DNA from: Winogradskyella sp.
Lineage (GTDB): Bacteria; Bacteroidota; Bacteroidia; Flavobacteriales; Flavobacteriaceae
Reading direction: 5' to 3'
Assembly: GCA_028383925.1 (NCBI GenBank)
Contig: JAOEWO010000005.1
Coordinates: 60,803 to 124,802, forward strand
Length of the DNA: 64,000 nucleotides
Part shown: piece by piece, positions 41,556 to 50,344 of the stretch
Layout of the letters: each line of letters opens with the position of its first letter
Position numbering within the stretch: position 1 is the first letter of the stretch
Notes under the pieces: model-generated
Seen by the model: the letters and a program-made list of their open reading frames with translations, nothing else
Told to the model about the DNA's origin: nothing
Database searches by the model: none
Made by a program: the position numbers and the translations under genes

Positions 41556-43982
41556 TTAGCGTAATTCAGCACCAAGTTTAGTCTTAAAATTAGCTTGTAG
41601 CTTAGACATTATCTTGTCTATTTGCTTATCGTTTAGTGTTTTGTTTTCATCTTGTAATGTAAAACTTACGGCATAGCTCTTTTTGCCTTCAGGTAAGTTG
41701 TTACCTTCATATACATCAAAAAGATTTACGTTTATAAGCAATTGTTTTTCGGTTTGTTTAGCTATGGTATGTATATCTTCAAAAGTGATGCTGTTATCTA
41801 GTAGCAGCGCAAAATCTCTGCGTACTTCTGGATATTTAGGTATGGTACTAAATTTTATTTTGTTGTGCTGTGCCATTTCTAGCACATTGTCCCAATTAAA
41901 ATCAGCGAACAATACATTTTGAGAAATCCCAAAGTGTTTTAAAACCGATTTTTTAACTAAGCCAAAATCAACAAGCGGTTTCTTACCAACAGATAGCGTC
42001 ATACCTTCGCTTAAAATAGCGGCTTTGGTAGGTGCAGATCTTAAGCGGTTTAGTCCTAAACGTTCTAGCAGTGTTTCAATACTTCCTTTTAAGTAAAAGA
42101 AATCGGTTGGTGTGGTTGCAGAATTCCAACGTTCTTGTGTTTTATTCCCAGTAACAAATAAAGATAAATGTTTGTGTTCTTCTCTGTTATCTTCATATTG
42201 ATGGTAGGTTTTACCAAATTCAAATAACTTTAAATCTTCACGTCTTCTATTTATATTGTGTGCTACGGCTTCTAACCCAGAAAACAACAACGATTGGCGC
42301 ATAACTTCCAAATCGCTACTTAACGGATTTAACATTGTTACGTTGTGCTCTACCTTTAAATCGTCACTTAGCTCTATATATTTAGGCGATGTAAGTGAGT
42401 TGGCCATAATCTCAAAAAAACCTTGTGAGGCCAATTGATTTCCTATAATATTTTGCAGTTTATAATCTTCAAACCGCGATGAGTTAGAAATAGAAGCATT
42501 TAACTTTGTGGTGGTTGCTATATTGTTATAACCATAAACACGCAATACTTCTTCAATAATATCGGCCTCGCGCTGTACATCATTTCTATAGGCTGGTACT
42601 GTTAAACCTAAACCTGTTTCTGTAACGTTATTAACTTTAATATCTAAAGACGTTAAAATACTTTTTATGGTTTCCTTCGGTATTTCTTCTCCAATTAACT
42701 TTTTTGCATTCTCAAAACTTAATCTAACCTCAAAGTCTTTTATTTTTTTAGGGTAAGCATCAACAACATCGCTAGTAACTTCACCACCTGCAATTTCTGT
42801 AATAAGTAAAGCGGCACGTTTTAATGCATATTCTGTAATGCTTGGGTCAATACCTCTTTCAAATCTAAAAGATGCATCTGTATTTAAGGCATGGCGTTTT
42901 GCAGTTTTACGAATGCTAACTGGGTTAAAATACGCACTCTCTAAGAAAATATTCACGGTGTTTTCTGTTACACCAGAGTCTATACCACCAAACACACCAG
43001 CAATACACATGGGTTTTTCAGCATCACAAATCATTAAATCATCCTCGTGTAACTCGCGTACAACACCATCTAAAGTGGTGAATTTTGTACCTGCTTTACA
43101 TGTTTTTACTTCAATTTTATTACTAGAAATCTTACTAGCATCAAAGGCGTGTAAGGGTTGCCCTAATTCGTGTAATACATAATTTGTAGCATCAACTATA
43201 TTATTAATAGGTGCTAAGCCTATAGATTTTAAGCGGTGTTGCAACCAATCTGGTGATGCTTTAACCTTAACACCAGATATTGTTACACCACAATATCGTG
43301 GGCAACGTTCATTATCTTGCACATCGACATCAATTTTTAGAGATCTTGCATCTACATGGTAAGCACTAACAGAAGGTGTAATTAGCTCTAAACCAATTTC
43401 TTGTTGTAGTAAGCCTGCTTTAAGGTCGCGTGCAACACCATAATGGCTCATAGCATCTGCACGGTTTGGTGTTAAGCCAATTTCAAAAACCAAATCATTT
43501 TCAACATTAAAAATGGTTGCTGCAGCAGTACCAACAACAAGTGTGTTGTCTAAAACCATAATGCCGTCATGAGATTCACCAAGGCCTAATTCATCCTCAG
43601 CGCATATCATACCATGGCTTTCTTCACCACGTATTTTTCCTTTTTTTATTTTCCAAGGCTCACCGTTAGCAGCGTAAAGTGTGGTGCCAATTGTAGCCAC
43701 TGGTACTTTCTGTCCGGCAGCCACATTTGGTGCGCCACAAACAATTTGTACTGGCGCATCTGCACCTATGTTTACAGTTGTTACTTTTAAGCGGTCTGCA
43801 TTTGGGTGTTGCTCGCAGGTTAAAACCTCGCCTACAACAATACCTTCTAATCCGCCTTTTACAGATTGGTAGGTATCAATACCTTCTATTTCTAAACCAA
43901 GATCGGTTAACAATTCGCCAGTTTTCTCAGCGGTCCAATCTATCTTTATAAACTGTTTAAGCCAGTTGTATGAAATCTTCAT
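41556..43982 (-). CDS. pheT: Phenylalanyl-tRNA synthetase beta subunit
   Basis: About 808 residues from the ATG at 43982 (MKISYNWLKQFIKIDW), the usual start of the family; the frame is open seven codons more. tRNA-binding EMAP-like domain (about 40-155), B3/B4 editing domain, B5, catalytic-like core and C-terminal FDX-ACB anticodon domain (SYAVSFTLQDENKTLNDKQIDKIM). Complete. PheS is not in the window, normal for many Bacteroidota. Confidence 0.96.
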   Translation of the reverse strand: MKISYNWLKQFIKIDWTAEKTGELLTDLGLEIEGIDTYQSVKGGLEGIVVGEVLTCEQHPNADRLKVTTVNIGADAPVQIVCGAPNVAAGQKVPVATIGTTLYAANGEPWKIKKGKIRGEESHGMICAEDELGLGESHDGIMVLDNTLVVGTAAATIFNVENDLVFEIGLTPNRADAMSHYGVARDLKAGLLQQEIGLELITPSVSAYHVDARSLKIDVDVQDNERCPRYCGVTISGVKVKASPDWLQHRLKSIGLAPINNIVDATNYVLHELGQPLHAFDASKISSNKIEVKTCKAGTKFTTLDGVVRELHEDDLMICDAEKPMCIAGVFGGIDSGVTENTVNIFLESAYFNPVSIRKTAKRHALNTDASFRFERGIDPSITEYALKRAALLITEIAGGEVTSDVVDAYPKKIKDFEVRLSFENAKKLIGEEIPKETIKSILTSLDIKVNNVTETGLGLTVPAYRNDVQREADIIEEVLRVYGYNNIATTTKLNASISNSSRFEDYKLQNIIGNQLASQGFFEIMANSLTSPKYIELSDDLKVEHNVTMLNPLSSDLEVMRQSLLFSGLEAVAHNINRRREDLKLFEFGKTYHQYEDNREEHKHLSLFVTGNKTQERWNSATTPTDFFYLKGSIETLLERLGLNRLRSAPTKAAILSEGMTLSVGKKPLVDFGLVKKSVLKHFGISQNVLFADFNWDNVLEMAQHNKIKFSTIPKYPEVRRDFALLLDNSITFEDIHTIAKQTEKQLLINVNLFDVYEGNNLPEGKKSYAVSFTLQDENKTLNDKQIDKIMSKLQANFKTKLGAELR

Positions 43983-44229
43983 AGTCTCTTTTAATGAAGC
44001 CACAAAGATAATAATACTTCATTTGGAATAAAGTGAGAAGCCATAAATTTTAAAATAGATTTTTAACTTGTAATTTTTAAGTTTATAAACGACCAATATA
44101 TTTCTTTAGGTTGCTTCATAAAAATGAGACTTAGTATGGTGTTTAATTCGCTTTTCAATACTATTTTTTGCTTTTAATGACGAATATACCACTCGAATTG
44201 ACGAATTTTGAAATCTAATAAAATTACAA

Positions 44230-45447
44230 ATGGTAAGATATATATTAATAGTGTTTTTAGCGCTCATAACTTTTTCATGTGCTAAAGACGTAAAACAACA
44301 ACAGCTTAAAAACGGAACTTATAGAGCTGTTTTAATGGCGCAAGATGCTGAAGAGTTACCCTTTGTTTTTGAAATAACCTCACCTAATACATTAAAAATA
44401 TATAATGCCGATGAAGTTATAGATGTTGACGAGATTACGTATCGTAACGACTCTGTTTTTATAAAAACACCAGTATTTGAAGGTTTTATAGCAGCTACTT
44501 TTAAAGGAGATAACCTTAGTGGTCATTTTATCAAAGCAGGTTTAGATAGGGTAGTGCCATTTTTAGCAGAATTTGAGAACAGTAATCGATTTGTGGTTAA
44601 AAACAAAGCTGAAAAAGATATTACAGGCACTTGGGAAACTGTTTTTAGTAAAGGTGTTGAAGGTGATGAATATAGTGCCAAAGGTATTTTTAAACAAGAT
44701 GGTACCAAAGTAACAGGGACGTTTACAACTACAACTGGCGATTACAGGTATTTAGAAGGTGTTATGGATGGTGACCAATTAAAGCTTTCTACCTTTGATG
44801 GTGCACATGCCTTTTTGTTTACGGCAAAAGTGACCGACTCTACCTTAGAAGGGCAATTTTATTCTGGTAACCATTGGAAAGAGCCTTTTGTGGCAAAAAG
44901 AAACGCGACTTACCAATTGCCAAGCGCCAACGATTTAACATTTTTAAAAGAGGGTTACGATAGTTTAGAATTTTCTTTCCCAGATGAAAACGGAAACATA
45001 GTATCACTCAACGACGACCGCTTTAAAAACAAAGTGGTTATTGTACAAATTATGGGTACTTGGTGTCCCAACTGTTTAGATGAGAGTAAATATTATACTA
45101 AATTTTACGATGCACAAAAAGACCAAGATATTGAAATTGTCGCTCTAGCCTTTGAGTATGCTAAAACCGAAGCGAAGGCGTTTAGTGGTATTGCACGTTT
45201 GCGCAACAGACTTAACATTAATTATCCAATTCTGTTAGCGCAATATGGTACAGATAATAAAGTAAAAGCACAAGAGAAATTACCAATGCTAAACCATGTT
45301 TTATCGTACCCAACGTCTATTTTTATAGATAAAACTGGTAAAGTACGTAAAATTCATACCGGTTTTAATGGACCAGCTACAGGTGAAAAGTATATTGAAT
45401 TTAAGTCTGAATTTGAGGCGTTTACGAGTATGCTTTTATCGGAATAA
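44230..45447 (+). CDS. TlpA-like thioredoxin-fold lipoprotein
   Basis: 405 residues. Lipobox FSC (Cys17), a beta-rich N-terminal domain (about 20-235) and a C-terminal thioredoxin fold with redox motif WCPNC (Cys279, Cys282) and cis-Pro in YPTSIFID. Anchored periplasmic thiol-disulfide protein, probably a reductase or disulfide isomerase in cytochrome or envelope protein maturation. No partner genes nearby. Confidence 0.9.
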   Translation: MVRYILIVFLALITFSCAKDVKQQQLKNGTYRAVLMAQDAEELPFVFEITSPNTLKIYNADEVIDVDEITYRNDSVFIKTPVFEGFIAATFKGDNLSGHFIKAGLDRVVPFLAEFENSNRFVVKNKAEKDITGTWETVFSKGVEGDEYSAKGIFKQDGTKVTGTFTTTTGDYRYLEGVMDGDQLKLSTFDGAHAFLFTAKVTDSTLEGQFYSGNHWKEPFVAKRNATYQLPSANDLTFLKEGYDSLEFSFPDENGNIVSLNDDRFKNKVVIVQIMGTWCPNCLDESKYYTKFYDAQKDQDIEIVALAFEYAKTEAKAFSGIARLRNRLNINYPILLAQYGTDNKVKAQEKLPMLNHVLSYPTSIFIDKTGKVRKIHTGFNGPATGEKYIEFKSEFEAFTSMLLSE

Positions 45448-45930
45448 ATGGGTTTGCTTAACTTATCGATATAAGTCAGTTTTAATGACTTAAATCAGAC
45501 GTTAAGGAAATTTAGGTTTTAAAAATTAAAATTACTCAATATCAGGTGGTTATGTGTAAAATATTATTAACAAGTTTGTCAGTCTAATTACACCAAAACT
45601 CAATATCCTGAATCTTTAAACAAACTATCAGAAGCTTTTAAGTATCCTGGTTTAGCGCGTTAACTTGTCCATTTTTTAGAGACATAAAGTTTTTTTAAGT
45701 AGGCATCCTTAAAATTTAAATTTAAGCATTCTTTAACTGGGTTTAGAATCTTAAGAAGACGTTAATTAACAGTATACAAAAGTTCTTTAACAACTTCATA
45801 ACAGCAATAGTGCTTTTATGCGCGTACATTGTATTAATAGTAGTTAATTTTTGCTGGTTTTAATTAGCAAAAATGTTTAGTTATGTTGTGAAAAGGTCTA
45901 GTTCTTGTTGGTACTAGGCCTTTTTTTTGT
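45448..45930. other. Gene-poor region: possible gene remnant and orphan terminator
   Basis: Nothing supported as a full gene. An isolated open stretch 45571-45663 reads like the tail of a protein (CQSNYTKTQYPESLNKL, then SEAFKYPGLAR and stop) with no start, possibly a remnant. Near the right end are a hairpin TTTTTGCT/AGCAAAAA (45848-45873) and a strong terminator. A dyad TGACTTAAATCA at 45486-45497 resembles box A but lacks a -7 element. Confidence 0.4.
45893..45928 (+). terminator. Intrinsic terminator without an assigned gene
   Basis: Stem AAGGTCTAGT (45893-45902) / ACTAGGCCTT (45913-45922) with one G-U pair, followed by a run of T to 45928. On the plus strand; nearest plus-strand gene ends 445 nt earlier, so either a long 3' UTR or a small RNA ends here. 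Confidence 0.65.
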
Positions 45931-46767
45931 TTATGGATTGCAAAAATCGCAATACATTGGGGCTTCTGTGGTTTTGTTGTTTGGGTATAATTTTTCTTTG
46001 GCTGTTTTGCATTTAAGGCAGCTGTAAATTAAGCTAAGTGTAGATTGTGTGGGCATATTACAAAGATCGCATGGTAAGCCTTTTTTTAAATCTGTAACAC
46101 CAAAGCCAGGTGTATTGCAAGTTGGGCAATAGGTTTTAATTTTAACCACTAGTTTTTTTGTAGCAGCTTCAATAACATCCATTCTCATAGGGTTGTGCAT
46201 GGCACGCATATCGGTTTCAGCAAAAACAGTTTTGTGTTTTTTTATTAAATACTGAAATGCTTCTTTTAAAGCTTTAATGCTGCTAATACCTTTAATTTGG
46301 TGCTGTGTATCTGTTTCTGATTTTTTTAAAATAAGCGCATGCGACGGAAACTTTACCAGCTCAGCAAATTCGAGCAAGTCTTTTTCGTTTTTTATAGCTC
46401 TACCATTAAAGTTGGTTTTGGTACTGAGTTCTCTAACGCTAATTTCTAGATCTTTTTTTTTATCTATAAAAATCAAAAATTCATCGTCTGCACTAGCAAA
46501 AAATAGAGTAGGGTGTGCTCCAAATGAGCCTTCGCTTGCAATACCTAAATCGCAATTGTTAAGTTCCATGGCTTTTAGACATTTTAATCTGGCTGTACTT
46601 ATAGGGTCTTGCTCACGTTTTATGTCACCAGAAAATGTACCTAAAAGGTCCGTATCAAAACTAGTGTCTGTAAAACATGTTACGCCAAGTGCTGCTTCTA
46701 AAAGTGGAGCAATAACCTGTTCTTTTTTGTGTTTTGTGGCAATAATGAGGCGTCTTCCTGTAAACAT
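45931..46767 (-). CDS. DUF6671-like protein with zinc-ribbon tail
   Basis: 278 residues, cytoplasmic. N-terminal part (1-190) opens FTGRRLIIATKHKKEQVIAPLLEAALG and contains GIASEGSFGAHPTLFFASADDE, matching what I recall of DUF6671. C-terminal 80 residues hold four Cys pairs (CPTC, CDLC, CLKC, CDFC), enough for two zinc ribbons. Four nt beyond the recG stop on the same strand, so probably co-transcribed. Function unknown. Confidence 0.75.
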   Translation of the reverse strand: MFTGRRLIIATKHKKEQVIAPLLEAALGVTCFTDTSFDTDLLGTFSGDIKREQDPISTARLKCLKAMELNNCDLGIASEGSFGAHPTLFFASADDEFLIFIDKKKDLEISVRELSTKTNFNGRAIKNEKDLLEFAELVKFPSHALILKKSETDTQHQIKGISSIKALKEAFQYLIKKHKTVFAETDMRAMHNPMRMDVIEAATKKLVVKIKTYCPTCNTPGFGVTDLKKGLPCDLCNMPTQSTLSLIYSCLKCKTAKEKLYPNNKTTEAPMYCDFCNP

Positions 46768-46771
46768 AGTG

Positions 46772-48922
46772 CTAGCTTGTGTAATTCCAGATATTTCTAT
46801 ATTTACTCATCTGTCTATAAGTTTCAAGAATTACGCTATGCTCTGGTAAAATTAAACGCGGATCTACTTTTAAAACGGCTTTGGCATGGTATCGAGCAGA
46901 TTGTAAGATATCTTTATCCTTTACAATATCTGCAATTTTTAGGTTTAAAATTCCGCTTTGTTGCGTGCCCATTATATCTCCAGGGCCTCGAAGTTTTAAG
47001 TCGACTTCGGCAATCTCAAAGCCATCACTACTGCGTACCATAGTTTCTAGTCGTGTTTTACTGTTTTGACTTAGTTTATTGCCTGTCATTAAAATACAAT
47101 AACTCTGTTCTGCACCACGACCAACACGTCCACGTAATTGGTGTAATTGCGATAAACCAAAGCGTTCTGAACTTTCTACAATCATTACAGAGGCATTTGG
47201 TACATTTACACCAACCTCTATAACGGTAGTTGCAACCATTATTTGGGTTTCGCCTTTTACAAATCGTTGCATTTCGTAATCTTTATCGGCAGGTTTCATT
47301 TTGCCGTGTACAATAGAAATTTGATACTCTGGCATCGGAAATTCTCTAGATATACTTTCGTAGCCGTCCATTAAATCTTTATAATCCATTTTTTCATTTT
47401 CTTGAATTAAGGGATAGACGATGTAGATTTGTCGGCCTAGAGCAATTTCATCTTTCATAAATTTAAATACCTTAAGCCTATTATTGTCGTAACGGTGTAC
47501 AGTTTTAATAGGTTTTCTTCCTGCGGGTAATTCGTCAATTACAGAGATGTCTAAATCACCGTAAACAGACATGGCTAACGTTCTCGGAATTGGTGTTGCA
47601 GTCATGACTAAAATATGAGGCGGAATGAAAGCTTTATCGACATCACTTTGCGACGATTGAGATGAGTTTGTGGTCTTGCCTTTCTTCCATAATTTTGAAC
47701 GTTGTGCCACTCCGAATCGGTGTTGCTCGTCAATAATTGCGAGTCCTAAATTCTTAAATTTCACCTTGTCTTCAAGTAAGGCGTGTGTACCAACAAGTAA
47801 CTGTAAATCGCCATTTTCAAGATTTTTATGAATCTCTCTTCGTTCTGAAGCTTTGCTTGAACCTGTTAATAGTGAGATACTGATATTTAGTGGTTTACAT
47901 AATTCACTTAAACCTTGATAGTGTTGTACTGACAAAATAGCAGTCGGTGCTATAAGGCAGCATTGAAAACCATTGTCAAGTCCCATGAGTATTGACATAA
48001 AGGCAACTATGGTCTTACCAGAGCCCACATCTCCTTGTAAAAGGCGATTCATCTGCGCATTACTACCTAAATCTTGACGTATTTCTTTTAAAACACGTTT
48101 CTGTGCATTGGTCAATTCAAACGGTAAATGGTCTTTAAAAAAGGAATTGAAATAGGTGCCTACTTTGGAAAAAGGAAAGCCTTTTATTTTAGATTTATGA
48201 ATAAGATTTTTAAGAATTAATTGCAGCTGAATGTAAAATAATTCTTCAAATTTTAATCGGAATTGTGCCTTCGCTAAAAGCTCTGGAGTCTTCGGAAAAT
48301 GAACGTTAAAAAGGGCGTCTGGTTTAGACATTAATTTTAATTCTTCTTTTACAGATTCTGATAAGGTTTCTACAAAGCGCCCATTGGTTTCTAAAAATAA
48401 TTGTTGCATTATTTTGGTCAATACACGGTTTGTAACTCCTTTATTAGATAGTTTTTCTGTTGAAGGATATATGGCTTGCACAGAAGAGCGCAAGTTAGCT
48501 TCGTGTTCAGACTGTAGCTCTATTTCTGGGTGTGGCATACTATATTTGCCACTAAACCAGTTGGTTTTTCCAAAAATAACATAGGGTTGTCCTATTTTAA
48601 GGCTATCTCTAATCCATTTTTGTCCTCTAAACCACACGAGCTCCATCATGCCAGTGTCGTCTTTAAAGTCTGCCACTAAACGTTTACCTCGTTTTTGTGC
48701 AACTTCTTTAAAACTTGTAATAATGCCAATAATCTGTACCTCGGCATTGTTTCGCTGTAGTTCATTGATTTTGTAAAACTTAGTGCGATCTATGTAGCGA
48801 TTTGGGAAAAGATTAATAAGGTCTTGGTAGGTGTGAATACCGAGTTCGGATCGTAATAAATCCGCTCTATTTGGGCCAACGCCTTTGAGATAGTCAATAG
48901 GAGTTTGTAATTTTACACTCAT
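46772..48922 (-). CDS. recG: ATP-dependent DNA helicase RecG
   Basis: 716 residues. N-terminal OB/wedge domain (about 1-170), helicase domain with Walker A GDVGSGKT, DEQHRFG box, TATPIPRT and motif VI QLRGRVGRG, and the C-terminal TRG region. Remodels stalled forks and Holliday junctions. Complete. Confidence 0.96.
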   Translation of the reverse strand: MSVKLQTPIDYLKGVGPNRADLLRSELGIHTYQDLINLFPNRYIDRTKFYKINELQRNNAEVQIIGIITSFKEVAQKRGKRLVADFKDDTGMMELVWFRGQKWIRDSLKIGQPYVIFGKTNWFSGKYSMPHPEIELQSEHEANLRSSVQAIYPSTEKLSNKGVTNRVLTKIMQQLFLETNGRFVETLSESVKEELKLMSKPDALFNVHFPKTPELLAKAQFRLKFEELFYIQLQLILKNLIHKSKIKGFPFSKVGTYFNSFFKDHLPFELTNAQKRVLKEIRQDLGSNAQMNRLLQGDVGSGKTIVAFMSILMGLDNGFQCCLIAPTAILSVQHYQGLSELCKPLNISISLLTGSSKASERREIHKNLENGDLQLLVGTHALLEDKVKFKNLGLAIIDEQHRFGVAQRSKLWKKGKTTNSSQSSQSDVDKAFIPPHILVMTATPIPRTLAMSVYGDLDISVIDELPAGRKPIKTVHRYDNNRLKVFKFMKDEIALGRQIYIVYPLIQENEKMDYKDLMDGYESISREFPMPEYQISIVHGKMKPADKDYEMQRFVKGETQIMVATTVIEVGVNVPNASVMIVESSERFGLSQLHQLRGRVGRGAEQSYCILMTGNKLSQNSKTRLETMVRSSDGFEIAEVDLKLRGPGDIMGTQQSGILNLKIADIVKDKDILQSARYHAKAVLKVDPRLILPEHSVILETYRQMSKYRNIWNYTS

Positions 48923-49377
48923 AAATGCGAAATTACCTATTTCTTGTGAGAAAAAGAATCTCTTTTTTATGTGATTTTGAGTTTTAAGTGCGTTTGATTA
49001 TTAGTGCTTAAAACAAATAATATATTGGACAGGTTTTTTGAAATTTGTAAGTTTTATTCAATTTATGATTAATAATAAATTAGAATTTATCTAAAAAAAT
49101 CAATGACTTCATTATAGGCTTAGCTAGTCAACAGGTTTTTAATTCTTTCAAGCTAAAACTAACAGAGCATATCTTTCTGTAGTACTAGCAGTATTTTAAG
49201 GGCTAAATTTAGTTAGTATAACTACATAGAAAGCCCTTTTAGATTTTTGTAAATAAGACAACAACTGATTACTGATTTTATAAGATGTTATCTTTAGTTT
49301 TTTATCTTTAGAAATCCTGTTACACGTCTCTATATTAATTTTTTCACTAATGCAAGCAGTAGTGCTGTAATAAAAAA
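48923..49377. other. Intergenic region with an orphan hairpin
   Basis: 455 bases without a convincing ORF. The only structure I see is the terminator-like hairpin at 49198-49245. A -7-like TATCTTTC precedes it at about 49170. The region lies between the divergent-side start of recG and the 3' end of a usp-like gene. Confidence 0.4.
49198..49245 (+). terminator. Terminator-like hairpin, no assigned transcript
   Basis: AAGGGCT (49198-49204) pairs with AGCCCTT (49232-49238); inside is a second dyad TAGTTAGTATAACTA. T-rich sequence follows. No plus-strand gene upstream. Confidence 0.4.
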
Positions 49378-50139
49378 TTACTGTGCGCCTTTTAGAACTA
49401 GTAGTGGTACGCGACTTTCAAAATCGCCTTTATCTACACTGTGATCTAAAGTTACATCGCTCCATAATTTTTCAAAGAAACCACGCTGACGTCTAAAAAC
49501 GCAAACCAAATCTGGCTCAACAACGTGTATGTATTCTAGCACACCCTGAAATAGGGTAGCGTTTTCTGAAGAATAATATTTTGAGGTTAATATGGCTAAA
49601 TCTTTATCAAACATTAAATCTTCAGGTAAATACGAAGGTGTTTTTATTTGCAATAAAGTCATCTCTGCTTTTGCAGCAATTAATGTATGTTCTAACGGTA
49701 TAAGTGCACCTTTAGTTTTTATAATACCAGATTTAATCGCTGTAAGTATAGTATTTATTGGTTTGTACTGGTAGTTTTCTGGTATAAGCAGTACTGGCAT
49801 TTCGGTTTTCTTAACAATGCTTCCAGACAGGTTATCTAAGTAAAGTGTGTCATTAGGCTCTGGGGTGCGTGCAGATGCTATTATAAGATCTACATTAAAA
49901 TCTGTGCAGAAGTTTCTAATATATTCAATAGTATCACCCTCAAAAAATCTAAAGTTAATTCCAATATTTTGCTTTTCAGCATGTGCCATAATTTCTTCTA
50001 AATGGTCTTCTTCGCTAATTTCGTTAAGCTGAATTCCGTAAATCATATCTGCTCCAACAACTTTTGCAAAATCGATAGCGTAAATTAATGTTGCTTTTTT
50101 TTCTCGTAAAGAGCTTATAGGTACTAGAAATGTTTTCAT
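49378..50139 (-). CDS. Universal stress protein-like, divergent
   Basis: 253 residues. Recognisable by TFLVPISSLREKKATLIYAIDFA at the start and the first-domain end IIKKTEMPVLLIPENYQY-type segment (residues about 105-125), with the nucleotide motif missing (SARTPEPNDTLYLDNLSGS). The second half is degenerate but ends in FEKLWSDVTLDH, echoing the F-F-x-x-L/F motif of the other local usp proteins. No box A; a plain -7 TACTTTTG is at 50171-50178 on the minus strand. Confidence 0.8.
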   Translation of the reverse strand: MKTFLVPISSLREKKATLIYAIDFAKVVGADMIYGIQLNEISEEDHLEEIMAHAEKQNIGINFRFFEGDTIEYIRNFCTDFNVDLIIASARTPEPNDTLYLDNLSGSIVKKTEMPVLLIPENYQYKPINTILTAIKSGIIKTKGALIPLEHTLIAAKAEMTLLQIKTPSYLPEDLMFDKDLAILTSKYYSSENATLFQGVLEYIHVVEPDLVCVFRRQRGFFEKLWSDVTLDHSVDKGDFESRVPLLVLKGAQ

Positions 50140-50344
50140 GCTTTATTGGTTTTTTTACTTAAGATTTGTGCAAAAGTACTGCTAAACCAATAAACCAAAA
50201 TCACTAAACGGTCTTATTTCGTTAAAAGGCGCTGATTTTTAGGTGAGTGTCTCTGCGTGTTGGGTATTTAATTTGATGTATTATTTGTAAACAAAACATT
50301 TTAAAAATTTGCACTTTGGTGTTATTCTTGATTAGTTTTATGGC

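Noticed and set aside
45486..45497. TGACTTAAATCA, matches box A
   Set aside because: No -7 element at the required distance in either direction and no gene behind it.
46277..46849. 190-codon ORF antisense to the DUF6671-like gene
   Set aside because: The opposite strand has a coherent protein with four zinc-type Cys pairs; the antisense frame is a shadow.
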